Below, one piece after another: positions 22,801-27,854 of a stretch of 27,854 bases of DNA. Numbering within the stretch: the first letter of the stretch is position 1; every line of letters starts with the position of its first letter. Source of the DNA: Priapulus caudatus (lineage: Eukaryota; Priapulida; Priapulimorpha; Priapulimorphida; Priapulidae); assembly GCF_000485595.1 (NCBI RefSeq), contig NW_014579078.1, positions 1-27,854 on the forward strand, in the 5' to 3' direction. Position numbers and translations under genes: made by a program. The notes beneath the pieces were generated by a model. It made no database searches. It saw only the letters and a list, made by a program, of their open reading frames with translations, and was not told the DNA's origin.

Positions 22801-25096
22801 GGTAAGAAAAAAAATGCTCAGGAATACGTTCATTCAAAGCTTTTAGACTACAAAGTGAAAGTTTCAAGTGGAATGTTTCAAACAGCGTTTACTTTTTCCG
22901 TTCTGCGGCGATGTTGTGACGCGTTGTTGCCATGCGGTGTTGCCAAGCGCTGAAGGTCATGAAGGCTGCATGTGCTCATAGATATCATATAACACATGTG
23001 TTATATGATATCTATGGCTGTGCTGGTTCCGTGACCTGCGTCGACTCTTGCTGTTATGATACAGAACCGTGGCAAAACGCGATTTTCGCGTTGTTTTTAG
23101 CTCGGCTGACGAAGTCAGATGCAGCTTGTAGAATCTCATGAGCGTCCGTGCGTCCGTCAACAGTTGGGCACAAATCTTAACCGCTCGACGTACGGTCACG
23201 ATATTTGGGACGTGGGGGGGGGGCGTTGCGAAAAGGACTCGGGATGTCGAATTTGGGGGGGCAAGGGTCAAAGGTCAAGGTGTGTCAATGGAGGGGGAAT
23301 ATTTCTCCCTTAACAGGAAATACGGAATTGCGGCACAAATCTCAACGGCTTGACCTACGCTCTTAATATTCGATGTATAGTGTGATGGGGAGGAAACCCA
23401 TCACCAGTGCGAAATTGGTCACCGTTCAAAGGGCAGTGGGGGAAAGGTCAGATATCATAAATTTTCTGAGGACATGGTCTAACGGACCGAGTGAAAAACT
23501 TTTTTGTTTCAACGATGACCTACGATTTTTATCACTTGAAGGACCATGAAATGTGCTTTCCGCTGACGTGCGAAAAGTAAGTGTCTGATAACCTTTTGAC
23601 CCTCAAGAGGAGGTAACACCACCAGATCTGTTGACTGTTAACAAAGGACTGAACTGCTTTTGCTATTAGAGCCCCCTCCACCCGCCCCTCCTTCCCCCAC
23701 CACTACGCTTGCGCTCGATGCATATCCGTGATAACATGTTAATATAGCAGTCATTAAAGTTACACAGCTGTATCTTTATTACTGTACTACCAGTAGGTAT
23801 AGCATATCCTATCATAGATTTTAGATCTGTATTAGTAGTATCCTAGATATATGCTCTGAGCACGAATGCAGTGGCGGTAGGGCACACTTGATTCGGTTGC
23901 CAGTGAGTTTATCAGAAGTATACCTGGCTACAGTACACGTCAGTTGAGCGCTGTCGCTCTGCGGCACTTGTTTCGTTGAGAGAAGGAGGCTTTATACATA
24001 TTTTTACAATTTTATTTTCAAAGCTAACGTTCAGTTAAAGTGTAGTGAGTTATTTACTTATGTTTTTACAGTAGTTTGTCACAAAAATGTGCGTGGGAAG
24101 GCATCTTAATTGTACAAGATTTAACTGATTATTGTATATATTATGAGTGGCCATATTCTCCAAACGTATGCATTAATAATCATTTGACTATTTGAAATTT
24201 TTATCTGACGATTCATTCCTTATTCCAGGATGGTGATAAAATCGTTGGGAAAGTTAAAGGCATCTACTTATTCAAGGTCACAGGGGGACCTGCTGGGAAG
24301 GATGCAATGTGGCTGGTAGATGTAAAGAATGGAAAAGGAGCTGTTAAATCCGGTGCAGGTATGTGAGATTAGAGTGATGTTTAACTGCAGTAGATATATC
24401 AAACACTAAAATAATTATATTCAACTTTATCAATAAATCATATCAGAATTATTATATGAGTGTATAAGGAATGTATAATATAGATATAATATAATATATC
24501 ATAATCATATCAATAACTATATCAATAAACTGAAATGTAGCATCATGGTGGTATTGGCTACGCAGGAAAAGCTGATTGCACCATCACAATCAGCGATGAG
24601 GATCTGCTAAAGGTGGCATCAGGAAAGCTTAGTGCGCAAACGGTAATTGCAAAACTTTTTAACTAGTTCGTAGGCTCTGCTAGGAGTAGTGTAATCATAC
24701 CTGCATGTAGTAGCAATGATACTAAGTATCATCTTCAATATACCCTGTCGATCCCTGTTCAGTATTGAATGGTATATATAGGTTTTGGTAGTTATTATAC
24801 TTAATAAACAGTAAGTGGCAAGCAGTTGGTTTGCACATACAAAATCACTGCGTTTCATTCACAGATCCTTGGTCAATAAAAATTTCAAAGAATAAAAAAT
24901 CCTAGTAAATAAATTCTGTTATTATTAGTCGACTATCAGAATTTTGTCTGCTATGTGTTACTTATTGATTCCACTATGTTGCCCAATACGGCTTTTATAG
25001 GCATTCTTTTCGAAGAAATTAAAGATTGCTGGCAACATTGGACTTGCTATGAAATTAAAGGAAGTTCTACCAACACCTGGACAAGCAAAGTTGTAA
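5307..25096 (+). CDS. SCP2: SCPx: 3-ketoacyl-CoA thiolase fused to two SCP2 lipid-transfer domains (22 exons, 5' partial)
   Basis: Peroxisomal sterol carrier protein X. The family's thiolase half cleaves branched-chain 3-oxoacyl-CoAs, including bile-acid type side chains, and the SCP2 half binds and carries acyl-CoAs and sterols. Conceptual splicing of 19 unique exons (one copy of the duplicated trio) gives 647 residues with every junction in phase. Visible landmarks, counted from the first visible exon: [10 protein letters not shown] at about 51; the nucleophile in NNACSTGS (Cys70); [11 protein letters not shown] at about 200; [10 protein letters not shown] (His281, Cys283); [10 protein letters not shown] (His331); SCP2 domain 1 at about 405-516; SCP2 domain 2 at about 531-647; terminal AKL, a PTS1 signal. 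Human SCPx is 547 residues with a single SCP2 domain, so the extra length is the second domain. The N-terminal exon (the human VFVVGVGMTK region) was searched for upstream and not found. Family assignment is very secure; the use of both copies of the duplicated exons is not established. Confidence 0.95.
5998..6228 (+). mobile_element. MITE, copy 1
   Basis: It begins TTACCTCCGCCCAACGGAG and ends near CGTGAGTGCCCTCTGTCTAG. The left end ACCTCCGCC is matched at the right by an inverted GG(C/A)GGAGGT-type motif, clearest in copy 3. It lies in the SCPx intron between exons A and B and was copied with the tandem duplication. Confidence 0.7.
6284..6355 (+). CDS. SCP2: SCPx exon B, copy 1
   Basis: Acceptor ctgcag, donor gtaaga. 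The exon completes a split Val codon and reads [20 protein letters not shown] and onward to YCYG, aligning to the start of the thiolase N-terminal domain. It leaves in phase 1. Confidence 0.9.
6753..6817 (+). CDS. SCP2: SCPx exon C, copy 1
   Basis: Acceptor ctgtag, donor gtgagt. It reads [20 protein letters not shown] and ends with Asn in phase 0. Relative to human (RAIYHSLGMTGIP) one residue is missing. In copy 1 the next exon in genomic order is exon A of copy 2, not the active-site exon. Confidence 0.88.
7396..7453 (+). CDS. SCP2: SCPx exon A, copy 2
   Basis: Identical to the 58-bp exon at 5307-5364, with the same acceptor (ccgtag) and donor (gtaaga). It lies in the second unit of the tandem duplication. 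Either this trio or the first could join to the downstream exons, or both could be used in series, because the trio is 195 bp and phase 0 at both ends. Confidence 0.88.
8087..8316 (+). mobile_element. MITE, copy 2 (carried by the tandem duplication)
   Basis: Nearly identical to 5998-6228 and at the same place in unit 2, so it arose by the segmental duplication rather than by a new insertion. Confidence 0.7.
8373..8444 (+). CDS. SCP2: SCPx exon B, copy 2
   Basis: Identical in all 72 bp to 6284-6355, including its splice sites. The surrounding introns differ by scattered substitutions. Confidence 0.88.
8843..8907 (+). CDS. SCP2: SCPx exon C, copy 2
   Basis: Identical in all 65 bp to 6753-6817, including its splice sites. 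This copy is directly followed by the active-site exon at 9108, so it is the one expected to splice into the conserved thiolase core. Confidence 0.9.
9108..9171 (+). CDS. SCP2: SCPx exon D (thiolase nucleophile)
   Basis: Acceptor gctctag, donor gtaatt. It reads [20 protein letters not shown] and ends in a split Gly. The Cys in NNACSTG is the acyl-accepting nucleophile of SCP2-type thiolases (human NNNCATGS). Confidence 0.93.
9363..9427 (+). CDS. SCP2: SCPx exon E
   Basis: Acceptor ttgtttag, donor gtatat. It reads [20 protein letters not shown], then Lys, matching human [16 protein letters not shown]. Phase 0 at the end. Confidence 0.93.
9428..9780 (+). other. SCPx intron E-F
   Basis: A 353-bp intron with consensus ends. 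I see no feature in it. A minus-strand open frame here runs across exon F and is a shadow of that exon. Confidence 0.6.
9781..9907 (+). CDS. SCP2: SCPx exon F
   Basis: Acceptor gtttag, donor gtgaga. It opens with [15 protein letters not shown] and closes with [14 protein letters not shown], matching the human DRTIPTDKHVDLL and QMFGYAGKEHMEKYG segments. Leaves in phase 1. Confidence 0.93.
10160..10223 (+). CDS. SCP2: SCPx exon G
   Basis: Acceptor tttctag, donor gtaagt. It reads [20 protein letters not shown] and ends in a split Pro codon, matching human [21 protein letters not shown]. Confidence 0.93.
10224..10631 (+). other. SCPx intron G-H
   Basis: A 408-bp intron with a T-rich, pyrimidine-biased 3' part. 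No other feature is recognised. Confidence 0.6.
10632..10718 (+). CDS. SCP2: SCPx exon H
   Basis: Acceptor atgcag, donor gtgagt. It reads [20 protein letters not shown] and then KPLTKLQC, matching human YSQFQDEYSLDEVM and LTILQC. Reading through the donor meets a stop almost at once, so intron retention would truncate the protein. Confidence 0.93.
10771..10830 (+). repeat. (GCT)n/(GAT)n trinucleotide microsatellite in intron H-I
   Basis: A run of about nine GCT units followed by GAT/GAC units inside a 234-bp SCPx intron, starting about 50 bases after the exon H donor. It would code for Ala and Asp runs in one frame but lies in an intron, so coding is not claimed. Confidence 0.85.
10953..11103 (+). 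CDS. SCP2: SCPx exon I
   Basis: Acceptor gttacag, donor gtaggt. It opens with [20 protein letters not shown] and continues through [15 protein letters not shown] to SCMKV, a close match to the human thiolase C-terminal domain start. Ends in phase 0. Confidence 0.93.
11303..11450 (+). CDS. SCP2: SCPx exon J (His/Cys active-site loop)
   Basis: Acceptor tttcaag, donor gtgcgt. It opens with [20 protein letters not shown] and contains [20 protein letters not shown]. The HDCF motif is the catalytic signature of SCP2-type thiolases. Confidence 0.93.
11451..12169 (+). other. SCPx intron J-K with a hAT-like terminus
   Basis: The intron contains CAGGGTGCAAAATTAAC at 11907-11923, which matches 14 of 17 bases of the terminal repeat of the element at 12457-13008. 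No matching inverted end was found downstream, so it is at best a one-ended remnant. Nothing else is recognised in this intron. Confidence 0.4.
12170..12277 (+). CDS. SCP2: SCPx exon K (GHPLGATG motif)
   Basis: Acceptor tttttcag, donor gtacgt. It contains [20 protein letters not shown] and [13 protein letters not shown]. The His of GHP is the conserved thiolase active-site residue. The next exon is 6.6 kb away, across an intron that holds an antisense gene. Confidence 0.93.
12457..13008. mobile_element. Nested non-autonomous hAT-like transposon
   Basis: Terminal inverted repeats CAGGGTTCAACATTAAC (12457-12473) and GTTAGTGTCGAACCCTG (12992-13008) match at 15 of 17 positions. CAGGG termini are typical of hAT elements. 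The flanks share only TCTTG (12452-12456 and 13009-13013) rather than a clean 8-bp duplication, so the class is tentative. No transposase is present. Confidence 0.65.
13115..13186. repeat. (ATGT)n microsatellite
   Basis: About 18 uninterrupted ATGT units inside the right half of MITE copy 3. The open frames across it are products of the repeat. Confidence 0.95.
13255..14514. other. Intronic stretch without a gene
   Basis: An ACGC/CACA-rich simple repeat lies at 13434-13495. At 14280-14420 a short motif (GATTGGCAATTATAAAAACA with GACGAAGTGC nearby) is repeated twice in full and once partly. No gene is recognised. This stretch also holds the downstream flank of the minus-strand fucosyltransferase; no convincing polyadenylation hexamer was found close to its stop. 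Confidence 0.5.
14515..15855 (-). CDS. Alpha-1,3-fucosyltransferase, GT10 family, intronless
   Basis: A 446-residue single-exon protein. GT10 enzymes transfer fucose from GDP-fucose to GlcNAc in an alpha-1,3 (or 1,4) linkage in the Golgi. Visible architecture: a short cytosolic tail; a signal-anchor helix at about 16-34 (type II topology); a stem rich in sequons (Asn61, 68, 77); an N-terminal catalytic half with [25 protein letters not shown] and [13 protein letters not shown] (184-196); and a donor-binding half with [18 protein letters not shown] (280-297), the family signature. More sequons lie at 185, 261 and 346. Length fits full-length GT10 proteins. The start at 15855 gives a tail plus anchor, as expected. 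Third positions are almost all G or C, unlike the surrounding introns and the SCPx exons. The gene lies antisense inside an SCPx intron. Acceptor specificity, and hence the human orthologue, cannot be read from sequence. Confidence 0.93.
   Translation of the reverse strand: METSKRAFNRFTATDGAIASALFVFAVAILEVGMHWSNAGSSRVHIDTPASQPWWKNRHDNHTCRHGNATLRLFATNETASPPEGAAAGPPKLVLLWTQISGQEWFPRYGAAPFAGCRVSNCAATRDHSLIKRADAVVMNFFNVQRHSLPAYYSPRQRWVFYLREPASHTYLKVRSLRGFDGAFNWTMTYRLDSDVPTAYGAFRRRAAAVDYDTDVARRKSKFAAWFATRCPTKSRREEVVAELRQYVDVDTYGRAEGRCNQTRCDDCDWDAMLDDDYRFYLAFENGLCRDYVTEKLYRGLTHDVVPVTLGGVDYARHAPPGSYIDARDFDSVKALADHLLAVAANETLYNAYFDWKRRYVVGEQKPAPWCRLCEKLNDDGEPAKIYEDLTRWWVDDARCETYVGEQDGHMNFAPTFEVFTYSKKGHRTRRRAASLGDRPVRMSEA
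16020..17275. repeat. Minisatellite with a 40-bp unit
   Basis: About 30 units built on CATTCTGTGCACGTACACAC followed by GCTCGCATAGCGTTCACGCA. Variant units replace the last block with TGTAAAT or insert a short CGCACACA block. The two ends of the array are regular; the middle (about 16255-16740) is full of single-base indels. The long open frames on both strands with His/Cys/Ala-rich repeats are artefacts of the repeat. The array starts about 165 bp upstream of the fucosyltransferase start codon. Confidence 0.95.
17276..18904. other. Intronic stretch without a gene
   Basis: It contains a 21-bp tandem repeat at 17440-17481, a cluster of TTCTCGGATT words at about 17595-17670, and a small hairpin at about 18591-18610 (GTGGGTC ... 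GACCCAC). No gene is recognised up to exon L. Confidence 0.5.
18905..19061 (+). CDS. SCP2: SCPx exon L (end of thiolase domain)
   Basis: Acceptor ccttcag, donor gtaggt. It opens with [20 protein letters not shown] and includes [20 protein letters not shown] and GFPEAAS, matching the human thiolase C-terminus. Leaves two bases of a Gly codon. Confidence 0.93.
19602..20057 (-). mobile_element. Solo LTR of an LTR retrotransposon
   Basis: On the minus strand it begins TGTAGCGAGGAG and ends CGGAATA-like sequence with CCTCCGTTACA, so the termini are TG...CA with inverted ends TGTAGCGAGG and TGTAACGGAGG. It is flanked by CATG on both sides (19598-19601 and 20058-20061), a 4-bp target duplication. 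On the minus strand a TTAAAAG box is followed about 135 bp later by AATAAA in GAGAATAAACGCC, then a GT-rich stretch, as expected for U3-R-U5. Length is 456 bp. No internal coding region or second LTR is present. Confidence 0.7.
20361..20457 (+). CDS. SCP2: SCPx exon M (linker and start of SCP2 domain 1)
   Basis: Acceptor atttcag; the donor is AAG|gcaagt, a GC-AG intron. It reads [20 protein letters not shown] and then [12 protein letters not shown], the counterpart of human GFKANLVFKEIEKKL. The GC donor is needed to keep frame into the next exon. Confidence 0.88.
20524..20917. mobile_element. hAT-type MITE with 8-bp target site duplication
   Basis: Terminal inverted repeats TAGGGCTGTAACGAT and ATCGTTACAGCCCTA bound a 394-bp element. 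The direct repeat ATAGATAC flanks it exactly (20516-20523 and 20918-20925). The interior has many GATTCGAT-type words in both orientations and no transposase. It lies in the SCPx intron after exon M. Confidence 0.9.
21243..21378 (+). CDS. SCP2: SCPx exon N (SCP2 domain 1)
   Basis: Acceptor ttttcag, donor gtaggt. It opens with [20 protein letters not shown] and contains [13 protein letters not shown], the typical SCP2 strand region (human [30 protein letters not shown]). Leaves in phase 1. Confidence 0.93.
21379..22072 (+). other. SCPx intron N-O
   Basis: A 694-bp intron. An open frame at 21566-21871 is not recognised and has no supporting features, so I treat it as chance. Confidence 0.6.
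22073..22146 (+). CDS. SCP2: SCPx exon O (SCP2 domain 1)
   Basis: Acceptor attgtag, donor gtggta. It reads [20 protein letters not shown] and LKPQ, matching human [24 protein letters not shown]. Ends in phase 0. Confidence 0.92.
22372..22539 (+). CDS. SCP2: SCPx exon P (end of SCP2 domain 1 fused to start of domain 2)
   Basis: Acceptor gcccag, donor gtacgg. One 168-bp phase-0 exon carries [20 protein letters not shown], the end of an SCP2 domain, a short linker, and then [18 protein letters not shown], the start of another. In single-domain genes the first part would run to a stop; here it continues in frame into a second domain. Confidence 0.93.
22977..23016. repeat. Perfect 40-bp palindrome
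   Basis: Two 20-bp arms, CATAGATATC... and ...GATATCTATG, meet without a spacer at ACACATGTGT. It lies in the SCPx intron P-Q, about 80 bases before dispersed repeat copy 2. Confidence 0.95.
23097..23670 (+). repeat. Dispersed repeat family, copy 2
   Basis: Aligns with 2735-3373. It starts TTAGCTCGGCTGACGAAGTC, keeps AGGACATGGTCTAACGGACC and ends near TTTTGCTATTAG. A (G)9 run and a G-rich segment at 23214-23262 are specific to this copy. The block at about 23945-23973 matching 3929-3960 may be a further part of the same family. Confidence 0.75.
23671..24228 (+). other. Rest of SCPx intron P-Q
   Basis: Apart from the short repeat block at about 23945-23973, nothing is recognised before the exon Q acceptor. 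Confidence 0.5.
24229..24358 (+). CDS. SCP2: SCPx exon Q (SCP2 domain 2)
   Basis: Acceptor attccag, donor gtatgt. It opens with [20 protein letters not shown] and contains [15 protein letters not shown]. It has the same entry and exit phases as exon N, its domain 1 counterpart. Confidence 0.93.
24566..24642 (+). CDS. SCP2: SCPx exon R (SCP2 domain 2)
   Basis: Acceptor cgcag, donor gtaatt. It reads [20 protein letters not shown] and LSAQT, very close to the human sequence and paralogous to exon O. Confidence 0.93.
24643..25000 (+). other. SCPx intron R-S
   Basis: A 358-bp AT-rich intron with consensus ends. No other feature is recognised. Confidence 0.6.
25001..25096 (+). CDS. SCP2: SCPx exon S (terminal exon with AKL)
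   Basis: Acceptor ttatag. It reads [20 protein letters not shown], then [11 protein letters not shown] and a TAA stop. AKL is the same C-terminal PTS1 as human SCP2 and directs peroxisomal import through PEX5. Confidence 0.95.
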   Translation, partial: AFFSKKLKIAGNIGLAMKLKEVLPTPGQAKL

Positions 25097-25367
25097 TAAC
25101 CGGCCAACACATTTGAGATACTATGGTCAAGACTGTGGTGAGTTAGTAACCAGGTTATAAAAGGAGAAAGATTTATTATGGTAATTCTAATAAGAATACT
25201 TCTATTCTCTGCGAAGGTCAAGGAACGTCAGTCTATGAGATGTTTACTCTTTAAAAAATTATTGCACATTCCAATTTAATCGCTGTGCATACACAGGCAC
25301 TTGCAGCAATTCAGCCTACAGTCATGCCACACACACCGCTGCACATTTACACTTAGATATAGTATAT

Positions 25368-25462
25368 ATGTGTGTATATATATATATACATACATATATA
25401 CATGTGTGTGCGCGTGCGTGTGCGCGTGCGTGTGCGTGTGCGTGCGCGCGTGTGCGTGCGTG
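25368..25462. repeat. Compound TA/TG/CG microsatellite
   Basis: An alternating purine-pyrimidine tract: a TATA run, then GTGTGCGCGTGCG-type units to 25462. It lies in the presumed SCPx 3' UTR. Open frames across it are repeat artefacts. Confidence 0.9.
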
Positions 25463-25652
25463 TGAAAATGTGCAGCGACGTGCATGTGGCTCCAAGTGCC
25501 TGTGTCCGTACTGTAGTTTTATGGTTTATGGTTTACTCTAGTCTTTATTCAGTATTAATTAATATAATTCGGTGCTTGGTCTCTCAACCTCAATGTTATG
25601 AATTGTAAGCAATTGTCATGAGTGTTGATTTATGTTAATCATACCAATTTGA

Positions 25653-25658
25653 AATAAA
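25653..25658 (+). terminator. Candidate polyadenylation signal AATAAA of SCPx
   Basis: An AATAAA hexamer about 560 bases after the SCPx stop, followed by a GT-rich stretch. It is the first clear canonical hexamer I see after the stop. Transcript data would be needed to confirm cleavage here. Confidence 0.45.
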
Positions 25659-25976
25659 ATCTGTGATATTTATGGTGAACTATTGGTACGTGTGTATAAA
25701 TGTATGATGTACGTCTTCTTTCTGCTGCGTGTAGTGCTGCTTATTATTTCTGCTGTTCAGGATTCATGCACGTTTCACGTGCCATAATTATCATATACAG
25801 TTGTTGCTATTAAACAGTGTAGAGGCATGTGAGGAAGTTGAGATGTTTGGCACAGCTGGCCGGTGTTTCTTACTGCTTTACCGATTATCAGCATATCCTG
25901 CGGTAGTCGCCAGTCAGCATAGATAATGTGCGTGCACGTACTATATATACACAGCAGTTGCGCGACTCATGTACTG

Positions 25977-26140
25977 TCACTGAAGCACGAAGGGTCGTTG
26001 TCGTATAGGGTACTACATATATGTACCCGAGGTTACTATCTGATATGGTTAGGGTTAGGGTTAGGGAGTAGGCGTAGGCGTAGGTGACATATATGTACCT
26101 CGGGTACCCTATACGACAACGACCCCTTCAGCGCCACTGA
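25977..26140. mobile_element. Small inverted-repeat element enclosing (TTAGGG)3
   Basis: The left arm AGGGTCGTTGTCGTATAGGG (25991-26010) is matched by the right arm TACCCTATACGACAACGACC (26105-26124); the outer CACTGA and CTTCAG motifs also match in inverted orientation. Three TTAGGG units lie at 26049-26066 in the loop, followed by three TAGGCG-like units. It resembles a MITE. Confidence 0.65.
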
Positions 26141-26850
26141 ACTTGATCGTTGGTCGGCGTCAGTGGGTATCTTAGTCTCTAGAACACCCCCATTTTCTGA
26201 GGAAGAACCAAGAGTTTCACTGTAGGCTTGGATATTCAACACAGAATGAGAGGAAAGAGAGGGATAGAGAGACACACACAGCATGAGGGCGACAAAGACA
26301 GCGATAGAGAGAGGCGAGAGCGTGAATGAGAAAGAACACTCAAAAGATTGTAAAAACCGGTTTATAAATAAATATTTCATTAGATGGATGTAGGATGTAC
26401 ACCGTGTAACCGTCCGATTTTGCACTCAAATTACCTCGTAGCATGACTTATGCGAAAGAACTTTTTGCTAACAGGTCTGACTGGTTGACAGGTTGACAGA
26501 TTGAACAACCTTTTGACTGTTAAACTCATTACCGCTTTCCTGCACGCACAGTATATAAGGCTTATGGTGATCAAACGCGAACGCTCTGTGGTTAACGTTC
26601 ATGAACTGTGAATATGAAGGAAACACCTAGTGAGGTGCGTCTCTCAGGAAGGTGCATCAGTGTATGAAACTGAAGTCATTTACGTGAAACTGTAGCGAGA
26701 CCCAGTATTCCCAAAACGGACACAGTTATCCACAATCGAGTGGTCCTTAACGCTAACGTTCATGAATGAATTGCATTAAAGTTTCGAGAATATCAAAGTC
26801 AATCTCGTGCATTTATTTCATATAATATGTGTAAGAAAAAGTTTAAAAAA
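26141..26850. other. Intergenic stretch
   Basis: A GAGA/GACA-rich purine tract lies at about 26246-26325. No gene is recognised. Minus-strand frames here have no family resemblance that I can see. Confidence 0.45.
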
Positions 26851-26856
26851 AATTAG

Positions 26857-26986
26857 GTAGGTAGGTAGGTAGGTGGGAGGTGTGGGTGGGTTGGTTAGGT
26901 AGATAGGGGGTCAGCCCTATAGACCGAAGGTCCGATAAACCGAATATTGAAAAGGGACCTATAGACCGAAGGTCCGATAGACCGAA
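26857..26986. repeat. GTAG microsatellite and a short direct repeat
   Basis: A (GTAG)n tract at about 26857-26873 is followed by two copies of CTATAGACCGAAGGTCCGAT (26917-26936 and 26959-26978), each ending in a variant of ACCGAA. GACCGAAGGTC-type words suggest short internal dyads. Confidence 0.7.
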
Positions 26987-27026
26987 GATTTCATAAATCA
27001 TAGTGAAATACTTTACTTAATTTGTG

Positions 27027-27078
27027 ACAAACACGCACACGCACACGCACACGCACACGCACACGCACACACACACAG

Positions 27079-27132
<54 letters not shown>

Positions 27133-27180
27133 GCGCACACTCACACACACACGCACACGCACATACAGACACAGACACAG
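27027..27180. repeat. (CA)n and (CACACG)n microsatellite
   Basis: Nearly pure ACACGC and CA repeats. The Thr-His and Cys-Val open frames across it are artefacts. Confidence 0.95.
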
Positions 27181-27854
27181 ATACCCTTCTCCCTTCTCCC
27201 CTTCCTCCTCCACCAGCTTCTCCCTGCTCCCCTTCCTCCTTCTCCACCAGCTTCTCCCCTCCTCCTTCTCCACCAGCTTCTCCCTTCTCCCCCCCTCCTC
27301 CACCAGCTCCCTTCTCCCCCTCCTTCCCTTCCTCCTCCCCCCTCCTCCTTCTCCACCAGCTTCTCCCTTCTCCCCCTCCTCCTCCACCAGCTCCCGTCTC
27401 CCCCTCCTGCTCCCCTTCCTCCTTCTCAACCAGCTTCACCCTTCTCCCCCTCCTCCTCCACTAGCTCCCTTCTCCCCTTCCTCCTTCTCCACCAGCTTCT
27501 CCCCTCCTCCTTCTTCACCAGCTTCTCCCTTCTCCCCCTCCTCCTCCACCAGCTCCCGTCTCCCCCTCCTGCTCCCCTTCCTCCTTCTCAACCAGCTTCA
27601 CCCTTCTCCCCCTCCTCCTCCACTAGCTCCCTTCTCCCCTTCCTCATTCTCCACCAGCTTCTCCCCTCCTCCTTCTCCACCAGCTTCTCCCTTCTCCCCC
27701 TCCTCCTCCACCAGCTCCCTTCTCCCCCTCCTTCTCCCCTTCTTCCTTCTTCCCCAGCTTCTCCCCTCCTCCTTCTCCACCAGCTTCTCCCTTCTCCCCC
27801 TCCTCCTCCACCAGCTCTCTTCTCCCCCTCCTGCTCCCCTTCCTCCCTCTCCAC
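27181..27854. repeat. Polypyrimidine minisatellite running off the window end
   Basis: A CCTCCTTCTCCACCAGCTTC-type unit is repeated with variants; only short CCAG or CTAG interruptions break the pyrimidine strand. A higher-order repeat is visible: AGCTCCCGTCTCCCCCTCCT recurs at 27389 and 27551, a 162-bp period. The Glu/Gly/Arg-rich minus-strand frames are repeat artefacts. Confidence 0.95.

Noticed and set aside
27013-27464. Thr-His, Cys-Val and Glu-Gly-rich open frames
   Set aside because: They are translations of CA and polypyrimidine repeats.

Overview
The window is nuclear DNA from an animal, most likely a non-vertebrate metazoan. The reasons are spliced genes with GT-AG introns, intact (TTAGGG)n motifs, many microsatellites, and remnants of Helitron, hAT-like, MITE and LTR elements. 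No bacterial-style gene organisation is visible. I cannot name the species. No tRNA or rRNA gene was found by eye.

The main gene, on the + strand from 5307 to 25096, is a peroxisomal SCPx/SCP2 gene: a 3-ketoacyl-CoA thiolase fused to sterol carrier protein 2. I could place 22 exons with consistent splice sites and reading phases. The first coding exon, which would encode roughly the first 23 residues, is not visible and probably lies upstream of the window. Two things are unusual. First, the 3' end encodes two complete SCP2 domains in a row instead of the usual one, with matching intron phases, and the C-terminus is the peroxisomal signal AKL. Second, the three exons that start the visible coding region sit in a head-to-tail tandem duplication (4848-6940 and 6941-9030, about 1% different), and this duplication is in frame.

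An intronless, very GC-rich alpha-1,3-fucosyltransferase gene (family GT10) lies on the opposite strand (15855 to 14515), inside the 6.6-kb SCPx intron at 12278-18904. A roughly 1.25-kb minisatellite with a 40-bp unit occupies its upstream flank.

The rest is intron and intergenic DNA with mobile-element debris: a foldback element (266-728), a two-copy dispersed repeat (2735-3373 and 23097-23670), a Helitron Pif1-like helicase fragment (4201-4797), a MITE family with three copies, one of them split by a second transposon, a solo LTR on the minus strand (19602-20057), and a complete hAT-type MITE with an 8-bp target duplication (20524-20917). The last kilobase is a CA microsatellite followed by a long polypyrimidine array that runs off the window end.

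The two genes are not obviously linked in function: SCPx acts in peroxisomal branched-chain and sterol side-chain beta-oxidation and lipid transfer, while the fucosyltransferase acts in the Golgi.
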